Shown here: positions 35,005 through 43,473 of the stretch, one piece after another
Position numbering within the stretch: position 1 is the first letter of the stretch
Layout of the letters: every line of letters starts with the position of its first letter
Translations under genes and position numbers: made by a program
The notes under the pieces: model-generated
Databases searched by the model: none
Told to the model about the DNA's origin: nothing
The model's input: only the letters and a program-made list of their open reading frames with translations
Assembly (NCBI GenBank): GCA_017577615.1
Contig: PKRE01000006.1
Span: 1-64,000, forward strand
From: Gammaproteobacteria bacterium
Lineage (GTDB): Bacteria; Pseudomonadota; Gammaproteobacteria; Steroidobacterales; Steroidobacteraceae
Direction of reading: 5' to 3'
DNA: 64,000 nt

Positions 35005-36180
35005 CTACTTCGCTCGTTCCTCGAGCACCGCAACGGCCGGTAGCTTCTTGCCTTCCAGGAACTCCAAGAAAGCGCCACCACCGGTCGAGATATAGGAAAT
35101 ATCTTCGCCCACCCCGTACTTTTCGATCGCCGCGAGCGTATCGCCACCACCTGCGATCGAGAACGCCGGGCTGCGTGCGATCGCTTGTGCCAGGATGCGC
35201 GTTCCTTCACCGAACTGATCGAACTCGAACACGCCAACCGGACCGTTCCAAACGATCGTTCCCGCACCCGCGAACATGCCAGCGAGGCGCTCGGCCGTAT
35301 CGGGGCCGATGTCGAGGATCATTTCGTCCGCGCCTACGTCGGTGACGGGTTTGACGTCGGCTTCCGCGCTCGCAGAAAACTCCTTGGCAACGACCACATC
35401 AGTCGGCAGTGGGATTTCGACCCCGAGCTCCTTGGACCGCGCGAGCAGTCCCTTTGCAATATCGATCATGTCCGCTTCGACGAGCGACTTGCCGATCGCG
35501 TAGCCTTGCGCAGCGAGGAAAGTATTCGCAATGCCACCGCCGACGATCAGCTTGTCGACCTTGGTCAGCAGCGTCTCGAGCACCGTCAGCTTCGTCGACA
35601 CTTTGGACCCCGCCACGATCGCGATCAACGGACGCTTCGGTTTCTCGAGCGCGGTCTCGAGTGCCTCGAGCTCGCTCATGAGCAACGGCCCCGCGCAAGC
35701 AACCGGGGCGAAACGAGCAACACCATGCGTGCTCGCTTCGGCTCGATGCGCCGTGGCGAACGCGTCCATCACATAGATGTCACACAACGCCGCCATCTTG
35801 CGCGCAAGCTCCTCGCTGTTCTTTTTCTCGCCCTTGTTGAAACGCACGTTCTCGAGCAGCACGACCTCCCCGGGCTCGCACTGGACACCATCCAGCCAGT
35901 TCTTCTCGAAGCGCACTTTGACGCCCAGAAGCTCCGACATCCGCTGAGCAACCGGCGCGAGCGAGAATTCCTCGTCGTACACCCCCTCCTCCGGGCGTCC
36001 TAGATGCGACATCACGAGCACGCGCGCGCCAGCATCCTTCGCCGCCTTGATGGTCGGCAACGCCGCGCGAATTCGCGCGTCGCTCGTGACAACGCCACCC
36101 TGAATGGGAACGTTGAGGTCTTCGCGGATCAGCACACGCTTATCGCGCAGATCGAGATCGGTCATTCGGAGGATGGGCAT
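35005..36180 (-). CDS. pgk: Phosphoglycerate kinase
   Basis: Interconverts 1,3-bisphosphoglycerate and 3-phosphoglycerate with ATP formation. 391 residues with the substrate motif RVLIREDLNVPIQGG, the transition Arg/His residues (RAALPTIKAAKDAG, MSHLGRPEEG), IVAGSKVSTKLTVLE, and the C-terminal nucleotide motif SIAGGGDTLAAIEKYG. I choose ATG 36180 (MPILRMTDLDLRDK), which has GGAG upstream; ATG 36165 or 36192 are possible. It follows gap after 120 bases holding a heptamer repeat and hairpin. Confidence 0.97.
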   Translation of the reverse strand: MPILRMTDLDLRDKRVLIREDLNVPIQGGVVTSDARIRAALPTIKAAKDAGARVLVMSHLGRPEEGVYDEEFSLAPVAQRMSELLGVKVRFEKNWLDGVQCEPGEVVLLENVRFNKGEKKNSEELARKMAALCDIYVMDAFATAHRAEASTHGVARFAPVACAGPLLMSELEALETALEKPKRPLIAIVAGSKVSTKLTVLETLLTKVDKLIVGGGIANTFLAAQGYAIGKSLVEADMIDIAKGLLARSKELGVEIPLPTDVVVAKEFSASAEADVKPVTDVGADEMILDIGPDTAERLAGMFAGAGTIVWNGPVGVFEFDQFGEGTRILAQAIARSPAFSIAGGGDTLAAIEKYGVGEDISYISTGGGAFLEFLEGKKLPAVAVLEERAK

Positions 36181-36205
36181 GGGAAGCTCCAACTAAAAGC
36201 TACTA

Positions 36206-36240
36206 GGCTCTGGACGCTGGGCTCGGGCAGAGTGGACGGG
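36206..36240 (+). repeat. GG-heptamer array (5 units), plus orientation
   Basis: GGCTCTG, GACGCTG, GGCTCGG, GCAGAGT, GGACGGG follow in phase between gap and pgk. The third unit and general wording match the array at 41689-41723. It faces the minus-oriented array at 36264-36291. Confidence 0.6.
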
Positions 36241-36248
36241 CCGCGGCA

Positions 36249-36280
36249 ACTGGACTCTTGGTCAGCGCCCAGAGTCCAGT
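36249..36280. other. Hairpin between gap and pgk
   Basis: ACTGGACTCT (36249-36258) is perfectly complementary to AGAGTCCAGT (36271-36280) around a 12-base loop. It begins about 20 bases after the gap stop on the minus strand and has no U-run, so it may protect or punctuate the gap mRNA rather than terminate it. Confidence 0.45.
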
Positions 36281-36291
36281 GCCCAGCAGCC
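36264..36291 (-). repeat. GG-heptamer array (4 units), minus orientation
   Basis: On the minus strand GGCTGCT, GGGCACT, GGACTCT and GGGCGCT follow directly after the gap gene stop (36301), in its sense direction. Degenerate units continue leftward and merge into the hairpin at 36249-36280. Confidence 0.6.
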
Positions 36292-36300
36292 CGCCGAGCG

Positions 36301-37314
36301 TCAGCTCGCTTTCGACCACGCGATCGCGGTATCGAGCATCCGATTCGAGAACCCCCACTCGTTGTCGTACCACGCGCAGACCTTGACGAGGGTACCGTCG
36401 ATGACTTTGGTCATCGTCGCGTCGTAGATCGACGAAGCTGGATTGTGGTTGAAATCGACCGACACGAGCGGCTCATCCGTGTATGCGAGAACGCCCTTCA
36501 GAGAACCCTCCGCAGCTTGCTTCATGGCCGCGTTGATCTCCTCGACGCTCGTCGCACGCTTGGCGATGAAACTGAGATCGACGAGCGAGACGTTGATCGT
36601 CGGGACACGCACCGCGAAACCGTCGAGCTTGCCGTTGAGCTCAGGGAGCACCAGGCCCACGGCTGCGGCAGCGCCGGTCTTCGTCGGAATCATCGACATC
36701 GTCGCAGAGCGGGCTCGGCGCAGGTCCTTGTGGAACACGTCCGTGAGAACCTGGTCGTTGGTGTACGCGTGGATGGTCGTCATCACTCCGGAAGTGATGC
36801 CGATCGCCTCGTGCAGAACCTTGGCCAGCGGCGCCAAGCAGTTGGTGGTGCACGATGCGTTCGAGATCACCGTATGGCTCGCCTTGAGCACATTGTGATT
36901 CACGCCGTACACGACCGTCGCGTCCACATCATTGCCACCCGGTGCCGAGATCACGACCTTTTTCGCACCGCCGGTGAGATGTGCGCTCGCCTTCGCCTTG
37001 CTGGTGAACAAACCGGTGCACTCGAACACGTACTCCACGCCGAGCTCCCCCCAGGGCAGCTTGGCCGGATCGCGCTCGGCCAGCACGCGAATGCGATCAC
37101 CGTTGACGATCATCGCATCGCCGTCCACCTTCACCTCGCCGGGAAATTTGCCATGCACCGTGTCGTACTGCGTGAGGTGCGCGTTCGTCTTCGCGTCACC
37201 CAAATCGTTGATGGCGACGATCTCGATCTCGTTCTGGCGATTTGCTTCGTAGACCGCGCGCAGAATGTTGCGTCCGATTCGGCCGTAGCCGTTGATACCG
37301 ACCTTGATGGGCAT
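36301..37314 (-). CDS. gap: Glyceraldehyde-3-phosphate dehydrogenase
   Basis: NAD-linked glycolytic dehydrogenase. Rossmann start KVGINGYGRIGRNILRAVYE, NAD-type INDLGD after the second strand, and the catalytic Cys in SNASCTTNCLAP with its His in TTIHAYTNDQ. 337 residues, full length. It lies between tkt and pgk on the same strand, the order often seen in proteobacterial central-metabolism clusters. No epd-type variation is visible in the active-site motif. Confidence 0.97.
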   Translation of the reverse strand: MPIKVGINGYGRIGRNILRAVYEANRQNEIEIVAINDLGDAKTNAHLTQYDTVHGKFPGEVKVDGDAMIVNGDRIRVLAERDPAKLPWGELGVEYVFECTGLFTSKAKASAHLTGGAKKVVISAPGGNDVDATVVYGVNHNVLKASHTVISNASCTTNCLAPLAKVLHEAIGITSGVMTTIHAYTNDQVLTDVFHKDLRRARSATMSMIPTKTGAAAAVGLVLPELNGKLDGFAVRVPTINVSLVDLSFIAKRATSVEEINAAMKQAAEGSLKGVLAYTDEPLVSVDFNHNPASSIYDATMTKVIDGTLVKVCAWYDNEWGFSNRMLDTAIAWSKAS

Positions 37315-37335
37315 TGCTCAATTTCCTCGAAGATG

Positions 37336-37370
37336 GGCTGTAGGCTGTAGGCTGTAGGCTGTAGGTCGTA
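37336..37370 (+). repeat. Perfect heptamer tandem repeat GGCTGTA x4 plus one variant
   Basis: GGCTGTA occurs four times in a row (37336-37363) followed by GGTCGTA (37364-37370). It lies 21 bases before the gap start on the minus strand, so copy-number changes could alter the gap leader. It is the least diverged of the GG-heptamer arrays. Confidence 0.85.
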
Positions 37371-37456
37371 CTGGTTGTCCCAACCGGCCTGCAAGCGCTA
37401 TCGCTTCCAGTACAGCACTGTTTAACGAATCGTACTCGACACGCTCAGCGCACAGC

Positions 37457-39469
37457 TCAGCGCGCCCCCTGCAGCAATCGTTCAACGGTCTTCACGACAT
37501 TATCTACCGTGAAGCCAAAGTGCTTGAACAGCTCCTTGGCGGGCCCGGAAGCACCGAAGGACGTCATTCCGATGACCGCGCCGTGGTCCCCGACATAACG
37601 CCACCATCCGTCCGGCGAAGCGGCCTCGATCGCGACCCGGCAAGGCACCGACTTTGGCAGCACCCGCTCGCGATAAGCTTCGTCCTGCGCATCGAAGACA
37701 TTGGTGCTGGGCATCGATACGACACGCACTCGCCGCCCCTGCTGCTGCAAGGCTGCGGCTGCCTCGACCGCCAACGCGACTTCCGAGCCCGTCGCGATCA
37801 AAATGACTTCCGGCGCGCCGTCGCAGTCGCGCAGGACATATCCGCCGCGGCGGATCGCTGCGACCTGCTCGGGCGTACGCGCCTGCGCGGGCACCGCCTG
37901 GCGCGTCAAAGCAAGGCATGTCGGCCCGTCGCGGCGCTCGATGGCATCGATCCAAGCGACGGCCGTCTCGGTCACGTCGCACGGACGCCACACGACCATG
38001 TTGGGCACGATTCTCAGGCTTGGAATGTGCTCGATCGGCTGGTGCGTCGGGCCATCTTCGCCGAGACCAATCGAATCGTGCGTCAGAACGAATATCACGC
38101 GTTGCTTCATCAACGCAGCCATGCGGATCGCGTTCCGCGCGTAGTCAGAGAATACGAGGAAAGTGCCGCCGTAAGGAATGAGGCCACCATGAAGCGCTAC
38201 TCCGTTCATGATCGCGCTCATTCCGAATTCCCGGACCCCGTAGTGCACGTAGTTGCCCGTCGGGTCATCGCCGGTGAGCGGCCGCGTATCCTTGCGATTC
38301 GTGTTGTTCGAGCCGGTGAGGTCGGCCGACCCCCCGAGAAGCTCGGGCACGTGCGGTCCCAGCGCATTCAAGCACTGCTGCGAAGCCTGTCTTGTTGCGA
38401 GCGCACCGGTTGCCTGTAGGGTTTGCTCCAGGTAGGCCCGTGTTTTCTCCTCCCAGTCGGCCGGCAGCTCGCCGCGCATGCGCCGCTCAAACTCGGCCGC
38501 CAGGTCCGGGTACTCAGCCTTGTATCTCTCGAAGAGCGTCCGCCAGGCAGCCTCCGCTCTTGCGCCACGGTCGCGCGCGTCCCATGCGGCGCGGATGTCG
38601 TCGGGGATCACGAAGGGCTCGTATTCCCACCCGAGATTCTTGCGCGTTGCCGCGACCTCGTCGGCGCCGAGCGGGGCGCCGTGCGTCGCTTCGGTGCCCT
38701 GCTTGTTCGGCGCACCCCAGCCAATGACCGTCTTGCAGCAAATCAGGCTGGGACGTTCCTTCTCAGCTTTCGCCGCCGCGATGGCGCGCTCGATCGCCAC
38801 GGGGTCGTGCCCGTCGACGTTCGGCACCACGTGCCAGCCGTACGCTTCGAACCGCTTCGGCGTATCGTCGGTGAACCAACCGCGCACTTCGCCGTCAATC
38901 GAGATGCCGTTGTCGTCGTAGAAGCAAATGAGTTTGCCGAGTTTGAGCGTGCCCGCCAGTGAGCACGCCTCGTGCGAAATGCCTTCCATGAGGCAGCCAT
39001 CGCCCAGGAAGACCCATGTGTAGTGATTGACGATGTCGAAGCCGGGGCGATTGAATGTTGCGGCAAGCACTTTTTCCGCGAGCGCCATACCCACGGCATT
39101 TGCGAGCCCTTGTCCGAGCGGTCCGGTGGTCGTTTCAATACCGAGGTGCGGCTCGTACTCCGGGTGCCCCGCCGTATGCGAGCCGAGCTGACGGAACGCC
39201 TGTAACTGCTCCATCGGCATGGGATAGCCGGTCAAGTGGAGCAGTGCGTACAAGAGCATGGAACCGTGCCCGTTCGATAGCACGAAACGGTCGCGATCCG
39301 CCCAGGTGGGATTATTCGGGTTGTGCTTAAGGTGATCGTTCCACAGCACCTCGGCAATGTCTGCCATACCCATGGGCATGCCCGGGTGACCGGAGTTCGC
39401 CTTTTGCACGGCGTCCATCGCGAGAACTCGAATAGCATTGGCCAATTGCCGGCGGCGCGACGTCGTCAT
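37457..39469 (-). CDS. tkt: Transketolase
   Basis: Thiamine-diphosphate enzyme moving two-carbon units between sugar phosphates in the pentose phosphate pathway. 670 residues with the N-terminal signature LAMDAVQKANSGHPGMPMGMADIAEVLW-type block, ThDP motif GDGCLMEGISHEACSLAG...CFYDDNGIS, and central RxxxFGVREFGM-like HYGVREFGMSAIMNG. I start at ATG 39469; the ATG at 39505 adds 12 unconserved residues. First gene of the minus-strand tkt-gap-pgk-pyk block (142 bases to gap). Confidence 0.97.
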   Translation of the reverse strand: MTTSRRRQLANAIRVLAMDAVQKANSGHPGMPMGMADIAEVLWNDHLKHNPNNPTWADRDRFVLSNGHGSMLLYALLHLTGYPMPMEQLQAFRQLGSHTAGHPEYEPHLGIETTTGPLGQGLANAVGMALAEKVLAATFNRPGFDIVNHYTWVFLGDGCLMEGISHEACSLAGTLKLGKLICFYDDNGISIDGEVRGWFTDDTPKRFEAYGWHVVPNVDGHDPVAIERAIAAAKAEKERPSLICCKTVIGWGAPNKQGTEATHGAPLGADEVAATRKNLGWEYEPFVIPDDIRAAWDARDRGARAEAAWRTLFERYKAEYPDLAAEFERRMRGELPADWEEKTRAYLEQTLQATGALATRQASQQCLNALGPHVPELLGGSADLTGSNNTNRKDTRPLTGDDPTGNYVHYGVREFGMSAIMNGVALHGGLIPYGGTFLVFSDYARNAIRMAALMKQRVIFVLTHDSIGLGEDGPTHQPIEHIPSLRIVPNMVVWRPCDVTETAVAWIDAIERRDGPTCLALTRQAVPAQARTPEQVAAIRRGGYVLRDCDGAPEVILIATGSEVALAVEAAAALQQQGRRVRVVSMPSTNVFDAQDEAYRERVLPKSVPCRVAIEAASPDGWWRYVGDHGAVIGMTSFGASGPAKELFKHFGFTVDNVVKTVERLLQGAR

Positions 39470-39898
39470 GAGAAGATCCCCGGGAAAATTCGGAAAGCCG
39501 TACATTTTGGACTATCAGCTTCTGCGGGCCAAGCCTCAACGAGCCCACCGCCCCCTTCGAGGCTGGCCGGGATGCAGCTTCCTGTATCCATAGACAAGTC
39601 ATACGTTATTGCATTGATCGCGCGAGCCCGCCGGAACCCGGGCTTCGCCGTCACGTTTTGCAACTTGCCCGGCAAATGAGACGGACTGCAAGAATTTGCG
39701 CGCCAACGCAGGCGAGGTCGAAGGATTAGAAGTTGATCACCTTTCGACGCCAGCGTCGTTGCTAGCATTTCGCAGCCGGGTGGGAAGCCTTGACTTGCAG
39801 TAGCACCTCGACGATCCGAATTGTTTTGTCATTTCGGGCTCTCTCGTCACGCGGCATCCCCCTTTTTTCGCGAGAGTCCAAGGACATTGTTAAGAGCG
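39470..39898. other. Intergenic region between tkt and CpdA-like gene
   Basis: About 430 bases between divergent genes. I see no gene. Two structures are visible: AGCCCG (39625-39630) pairing with CGGGCT (39639-39644), and the short palindrome CGACGCCAGCGTCG near 39747-39760. Promoters for both genes must lie here, but none matches consensus well enough to mark. Confidence 0.5.
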
Positions 39899-40672
39899 AT
39901 GCAAACAGTCAGGCTTCTGCAGTTCAGCGACACCCATCTTTTCGGCGATGCCGCCGGTCGCGTGCGCGGCATCGCTTGCCTTCCTGCCCTGCAGGCTGCC
40001 GCAGCCGACGCCTATCGTCGCGCCCAGCGGCTCGACGCGGTGTTGCTCACTGGCGACCTCGTTCAGGACGATCCGGACGGCTATCGGTGGATCCGCCACG
40101 TCTTCGGTCACTCGTGTGTTCCGGTGCTGTGCTTGCCCGGCAACCATGATCTGCTGGAACACATGCGCACCGCCCTCTCCGGCGCACCTTTCGCGATCGG
40201 CGGCACACACCACTTTGGTCGCTGGACAATCGTGATGCTCGATTCCTGCGTGGCTGACAGCGCCGCTGGCGAGCTCGGCCCGCAGCAGCTTCATGCGTTA
40301 CGCGGCACGCTGCGGGAGCACCGCAACCAGCACGTGCTGCTCTGCTTGCATCACCATCCCATCCGAATGCGCAGTGCCTGGCTCGATCGAGTAGGCCTGC
40401 GAGATGCAGATGCGTTCATGGAGCTCGTGCGCGACCATGCCAACGTGCGTGGCGTGCTGTGGGGACATGTCCACCAATCGCTGGACCGTTTCATTCACGG
40501 GGTCCGCTTCATGGCCACACCGTCCACTTGCGCGCAATTCGTGCCTGGCAGCGCCGAGTTCGCCATCGACAACCGCCCGCCCGGCTATCGTTTTCTCGAG
40601 CTGCTCCCAGACGGCTCCATCGCCACGGAGGTCTGCTGGCTTGAAAGCTACGCCGAACGCATTGTTGCGTGA
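39899..40672 (+). CDS. cpdA: Metallophosphoesterase, CpdA-type cyclic AMP phosphodiesterase
   Basis: Predicted class III phosphodiesterase hydrolysing 3',5'-cyclic AMP. The binuclear metal site is complete: FSDTHLF, LTGDLVQDD, PGNHD, HHHPI and GHVHQ. 257 residues, close to Pseudomonas and E. coli CpdA, with no signal peptide. I start at ATG 39899 (MQTVRLLQFSDTH). The family includes other phosphoesterases, so the cAMP substrate is probable rather than certain. Confidence 0.83.
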   Translation: MQTVRLLQFSDTHLFGDAAGRVRGIACLPALQAAAADAYRRAQRLDAVLLTGDLVQDDPDGYRWIRHVFGHSCVPVLCLPGNHDLLEHMRTALSGAPFAIGGTHHFGRWTIVMLDSCVADSAAGELGPQQLHALRGTLREHRNQHVLLCLHHHPIRMRSAWLDRVGLRDADAFMELVRDHANVRGVLWGHVHQSLDRFIHGVRFMATPSTCAQFVPGSAEFAIDNRPPGYRFLELLPDGSIATEVCWLESYAERIVA

Positions 40673-40767
40673 CAGCGCGCCCGCGCGACCACACTGAATT
40701 CCTCCGGCCTCCCGTAGACTGTCCTAGACTGTCGTCTCAAGGTGGCGCATCTGCGCCGTGCAACACG

Positions 40768-41676
40768 ATGAAGCTCATACGGACACTCTCACGCGGCGTG
40801 CTTCTCTGCTTTCTAAGCTTCGCCGCTGGGCTGCCGCCCACAACTAGCACCCTTGCAGAAGAGCCGGCCTCGTCGCAGCGGCACAGCTTGTGGTCGCTGA
40901 AAGGCAAGCACAACACCGTGTACCTGCTGGGCTCGGTCCATTTCCTCAGCCCGAGCGAGCAAATTCCGCCAGCCATGGAAGCTGCCTATGAAGATGCAGA
41001 AGTGATCTACATGGAGATCGACATGGACGATCTTGATCCGCTAGCTGTACAGCGAGTCGCGTTCGAGCTCGGCACATTGGCGCCCGGAGAAACACTCGAG
41101 GATCGAGTCGGGCCGGAGGTCTACGAGAAAGTCGCCCGAAGAGCTCGGGAGCTCGGTCTCGCCCCCGAGCTGCTCGAGCGATTCAAACCCTGGTTCGCGG
41201 CCCTGACGCTCACGCAACTGCATTTAATGAAAATGGGTCTCGATCCCACTGCAGGCATCGAGCAGCGACTCGTCAGGCGCGCCACGCACGATGGCAAACC
41301 GATCCTCGGCCTCGAGACATACGAAGAGCAGGTCGAGACACTGGCGAGCCTGACACCTGCCCAACAGCAGCAGTTTCTGCTCTACAGCATCGAGGATTCG
41401 GAACGCGCCACGCGTGAGATCGAAAACATGCTACGGGCTTGGCGTGCCGGCGATGCTGCCGCGCTGGCGGCGCTGCTCGCCGAGGGCATGGCAAAGTACC
41501 CTGATATCTACGGCCCGCTCACGGTCGAGCGCAATCGGAAATGGATCGCAACCATCGAAGAGCTGCTCGATGACGAGGACGACTATCTAGTCGTCGTCGG
41601 TGCACTGCACCTCGTGGGCGAGGACAGTGTGATCGAGCTTCTCGAACGGAAAGGGCATCGCGTGACGCAGCACTGA
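40768..41676 (+). CDS. TraB/GumN family protein
   Basis: Predicted exported protein of the TraB/PrgY/GumN (TIKI-like) superfamily, which includes putative metal-dependent peptidases. A signal peptide (about 1-32) is followed by the family hallmarks LLGSVHFL near residue 60, EIDMDDLDP, and the C-terminal GALHLVGEDSVIELLERKG with its conserved His. 302 residues from ATG 40768. It stands 95 bases after the CpdA-type gene on the same strand. Substrate unknown. Confidence 0.87.
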   Translation: MKLIRTLSRGVLLCFLSFAAGLPPTTSTLAEEPASSQRHSLWSLKGKHNTVYLLGSVHFLSPSEQIPPAMEAAYEDAEVIYMEIDMDDLDPLAVQRVAFELGTLAPGETLEDRVGPEVYEKVARRARELGLAPELLERFKPWFAALTLTQLHLMKMGLDPTAGIEQRLVRRATHDGKPILGLETYEEQVETLASLTPAQQQQFLLYSIEDSERATREIENMLRAWRAGDAAALAALLAEGMAKYPDIYGPLTVERNRKWIATIEELLDDEDDYLVVVGALHLVGEDSVIELLERKGHRVTQH

Positions 41677-41688
41677 CGAAGAGCTGGC

Positions 41689-41723
41689 GGCTCGAGACCT
41701 GGGGCTCGGGCAAGCGGGCTTCG
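41689..41723 (+). repeat. GG-heptamer-type array (5 units)
   Basis: GGCTCGA, GACCTGG, GGCTCGG, GCAAGCG, GGCTTCG follow 12 bases after the TraB/GumN gene stop, in its sense direction. The order of units parallels the array at 36206-36240. Confidence 0.55.
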
Positions 41724-41838
41724 CCGCACGATGCACGGCATACATGCATTCATTGGCCAGCGTTGAAGAAGAGACTCCTGGCAGAATCCATCGCATCGAC
41801 TTTTCCGACTCTGCCACGAGGTCAAGCCCCCTACCTTG

Positions 41839-42003
41839 TCATACCTCGACCATCTCGAAATCTTCCTTGCCCGCACCACAATCGGGGCAACGCCAGGAAA
41901 GAGGCACATCCTCCCAACGCGTTCCGGGCGGAATACCGGAGGCCGGATCGCCTTTCTCCTCTTCGTAAACGTAGCCGCAAATCACGCACATGTAGGATTT
42001 CAT
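41839..42003 (-). CDS. Rubredoxin
   Basis: Small electron carrier (54 residues) with one Fe bound by four cysteines. The two ligand pairs are CVICGY (C6, C9) and CPDCGA (C39, C42), with the conserved aromatic and Pro residues between (YVYEEEKGDP, GTRWEDVP, SWRCPDCG). Read from ATG 42003 to TGA 41839. It diverges from hemL, a neighbourhood also seen in other proteobacteria. Likely electron acceptor or donor partners (alkane hydroxylase, rubredoxin reductase) are not in the window. Confidence 0.96.
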   Translation of the reverse strand: MKSYMCVICGYVYEEEKGDPASGIPPGTRWEDVPLSWRCPDCGAGKEDFEMVEV

Positions 42004-42141
42004 CTTTGTGGAACCGGGTCTGAACGAGCGCCGCGATTAAAGCGAGAAGCAGCGCCCGCTGCAATGGCCTTCGCGACGGCTGATGCGCCGTGCGCACAGG
42101 AGGCTTACACTTATCGATGAATTGATGGAGGAGCAAACGAA

Positions 42142-43410
42142 TTGAGCCTTTTCGCGGAAGCGAGCCGCTATATTCCTGGCGGCGTGAACTCACCTGTACG
42201 TGCGTTTCGCGGCGTGGGCGGTGAGCCCATCTTCATCGAGCGCGCATCGGGACCATACGTGTTCGGGCACGACGGCAAGCGCTACATCGACTATGTCGCT
42301 TCCTGGGGCCCGATGATTCTCGGTCACGCCCACCCCGACGTGGTCCGCGCGGTGCAAGAGCGCGCGGCGCTGGGTCTTTCGTTCGGCGCACCGACGGAGA
42401 TCGAGACGCGCATCGCCAAGAAGATCTGCGAGCTGATGCCGTCCATAGAGCTCGTCCGGATGGTGAGCTCTGGCACTGAAGCGACCATGAGCGCGATTCG
42501 CTTGGCGCGCGGCTACACGGGACGCGACCGTATCGTGAAGTTCGAGGGCTGCTATCACGGACATTCGGATTCACTGCTCGTGAAGGCCGGCTCGGGCGCA
42601 TTGACACTCGGTGTGCCAACCTCGCCGGGTGTACCGAAGGAGCTGGCCGCCCACACGGTCACGCTGACGTTCAACGACATCGAGCAGGTCCAGCAGCTGT
42701 TCGCGACCCACGGGCAGGAGATCGCCTGCGTCATCGTCGAGCCGATTGCCGGCAACATGAATTGCGTGCCGCCCGTGCCCGGATTCCTCGAGACGTTACG
42801 CTCCCTGTGCGACCAGTACGGGACCGTGTTGATCTTCGATGAAGTCATGACAGGCTTTCGCGTCTCCCGCGGTGGCGCGCAGGAGCTGTTCGGCATCAGA
42901 CCCGACCTCACGACGCTCGGCAAGATCATAGGCGGCGGTCTGCCGGTCGGTGCGTTCGGTGGCAAACGCGAGATCATGGAGCGGATCGCTCCGCTCGGAC
43001 CCGTTTATCAGGCGGGCACGCTCTCTGGTAACCCGGTCGCAATGGCGGCCGGGCTCGCAACGCTCGAGGCGTTGAGCGAGCCTGGTTTTCACGCACGACT
43101 CGAGGAGAAAACGAACCGGCTCGTCGAGGGCTTGCTCGCCGCTGCACGCTCCGCAGGCGTACCGCTGACGATCAACCACGTTTGCGGGATGTTTGGATTG
43201 TTCTTCACCGACAAAGCGCCGGTGCGCTATTTCCGCGACGTCGTCGCGTGCGACACAGCACGCTTCAGCAAGTTTTTCCACGGAATGCTCGCGGAAGGTA
43301 TCTATCTTGCGCCCTCGGCCTTTGAAGCAGGCTTCGTGTCGCAGGCGCACACGGAAGTCGAGATCGACGCAACGATTGCAGCGGCAGAGCGGGTCTTTGC
43401 GAGCCTTTGA
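42142..43410 (+). CDS. hemL: Glutamate-1-semialdehyde 2,1-aminomutase
   Basis: PLP enzyme that makes 5-aminolevulinate from glutamate-1-semialdehyde in the C5 heme pathway. 422 residues; gabaculine-class fold with HPDVVRAVQERAALGLSFG-type N-terminal region, FEGCYHGHSD, the PLP-Asp region LIFDEVMTGFR and the PLP lysine in TLGKIIGGGLPVGAFGG. It appears to start with TTG at 42142: GGAGGAG lies eight bases upstream and no ATG fits. A rare start may limit expression. Works with hemJ in the same window. Confidence 0.96.
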   Translation: MSLFAEASRYIPGGVNSPVRAFRGVGGEPIFIERASGPYVFGHDGKRYIDYVASWGPMILGHAHPDVVRAVQERAALGLSFGAPTEIETRIAKKICELMPSIELVRMVSSGTEATMSAIRLARGYTGRDRIVKFEGCYHGHSDSLLVKAGSGALTLGVPTSPGVPKELAAHTVTLTFNDIEQVQQLFATHGQEIACVIVEPIAGNMNCVPPVPGFLETLRSLCDQYGTVLIFDEVMTGFRVSRGGAQELFGIRPDLTTLGKIIGGGLPVGAFGGKREIMERIAPLGPVYQAGTLSGNPVAMAAGLATLEALSEPGFHARLEEKTNRLVEGLLAAARSAGVPLTINHVCGMFGLFFTDKAPVRYFRDVVACDTARFSKFFHGMLAEGIYLAPSAFEAGFVSQAHTEVEIDATIAAAERVFASL

Positions 43411-43473
43411 CGCAAAAGGAAGCGACAGCATGCACTGGCCGCCTATTCGCTCTAGATGCGGTGCTGTGTAGTG

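Noticed and set aside
33798..35345. Long plus-strand open frame (515 codons) opposite pyk and pgk
   Set aside because: Antisense shadow of two certain genes with the same composition bias; no start site or family resemblance.
36004..37350. Long plus-strand open frame (448 codons) opposite gap and part of pgk
   Set aside because: Antisense shadow; coding signal belongs to the minus-strand gap gene with all its catalytic motifs.
41831..42193. 120-codon minus-strand open frame overlapping the rubredoxin gene
   Set aside because: The 54-residue rubredoxin in another frame has both CxxC pairs and explains the region; the longer frame has no resemblance to known proteins.
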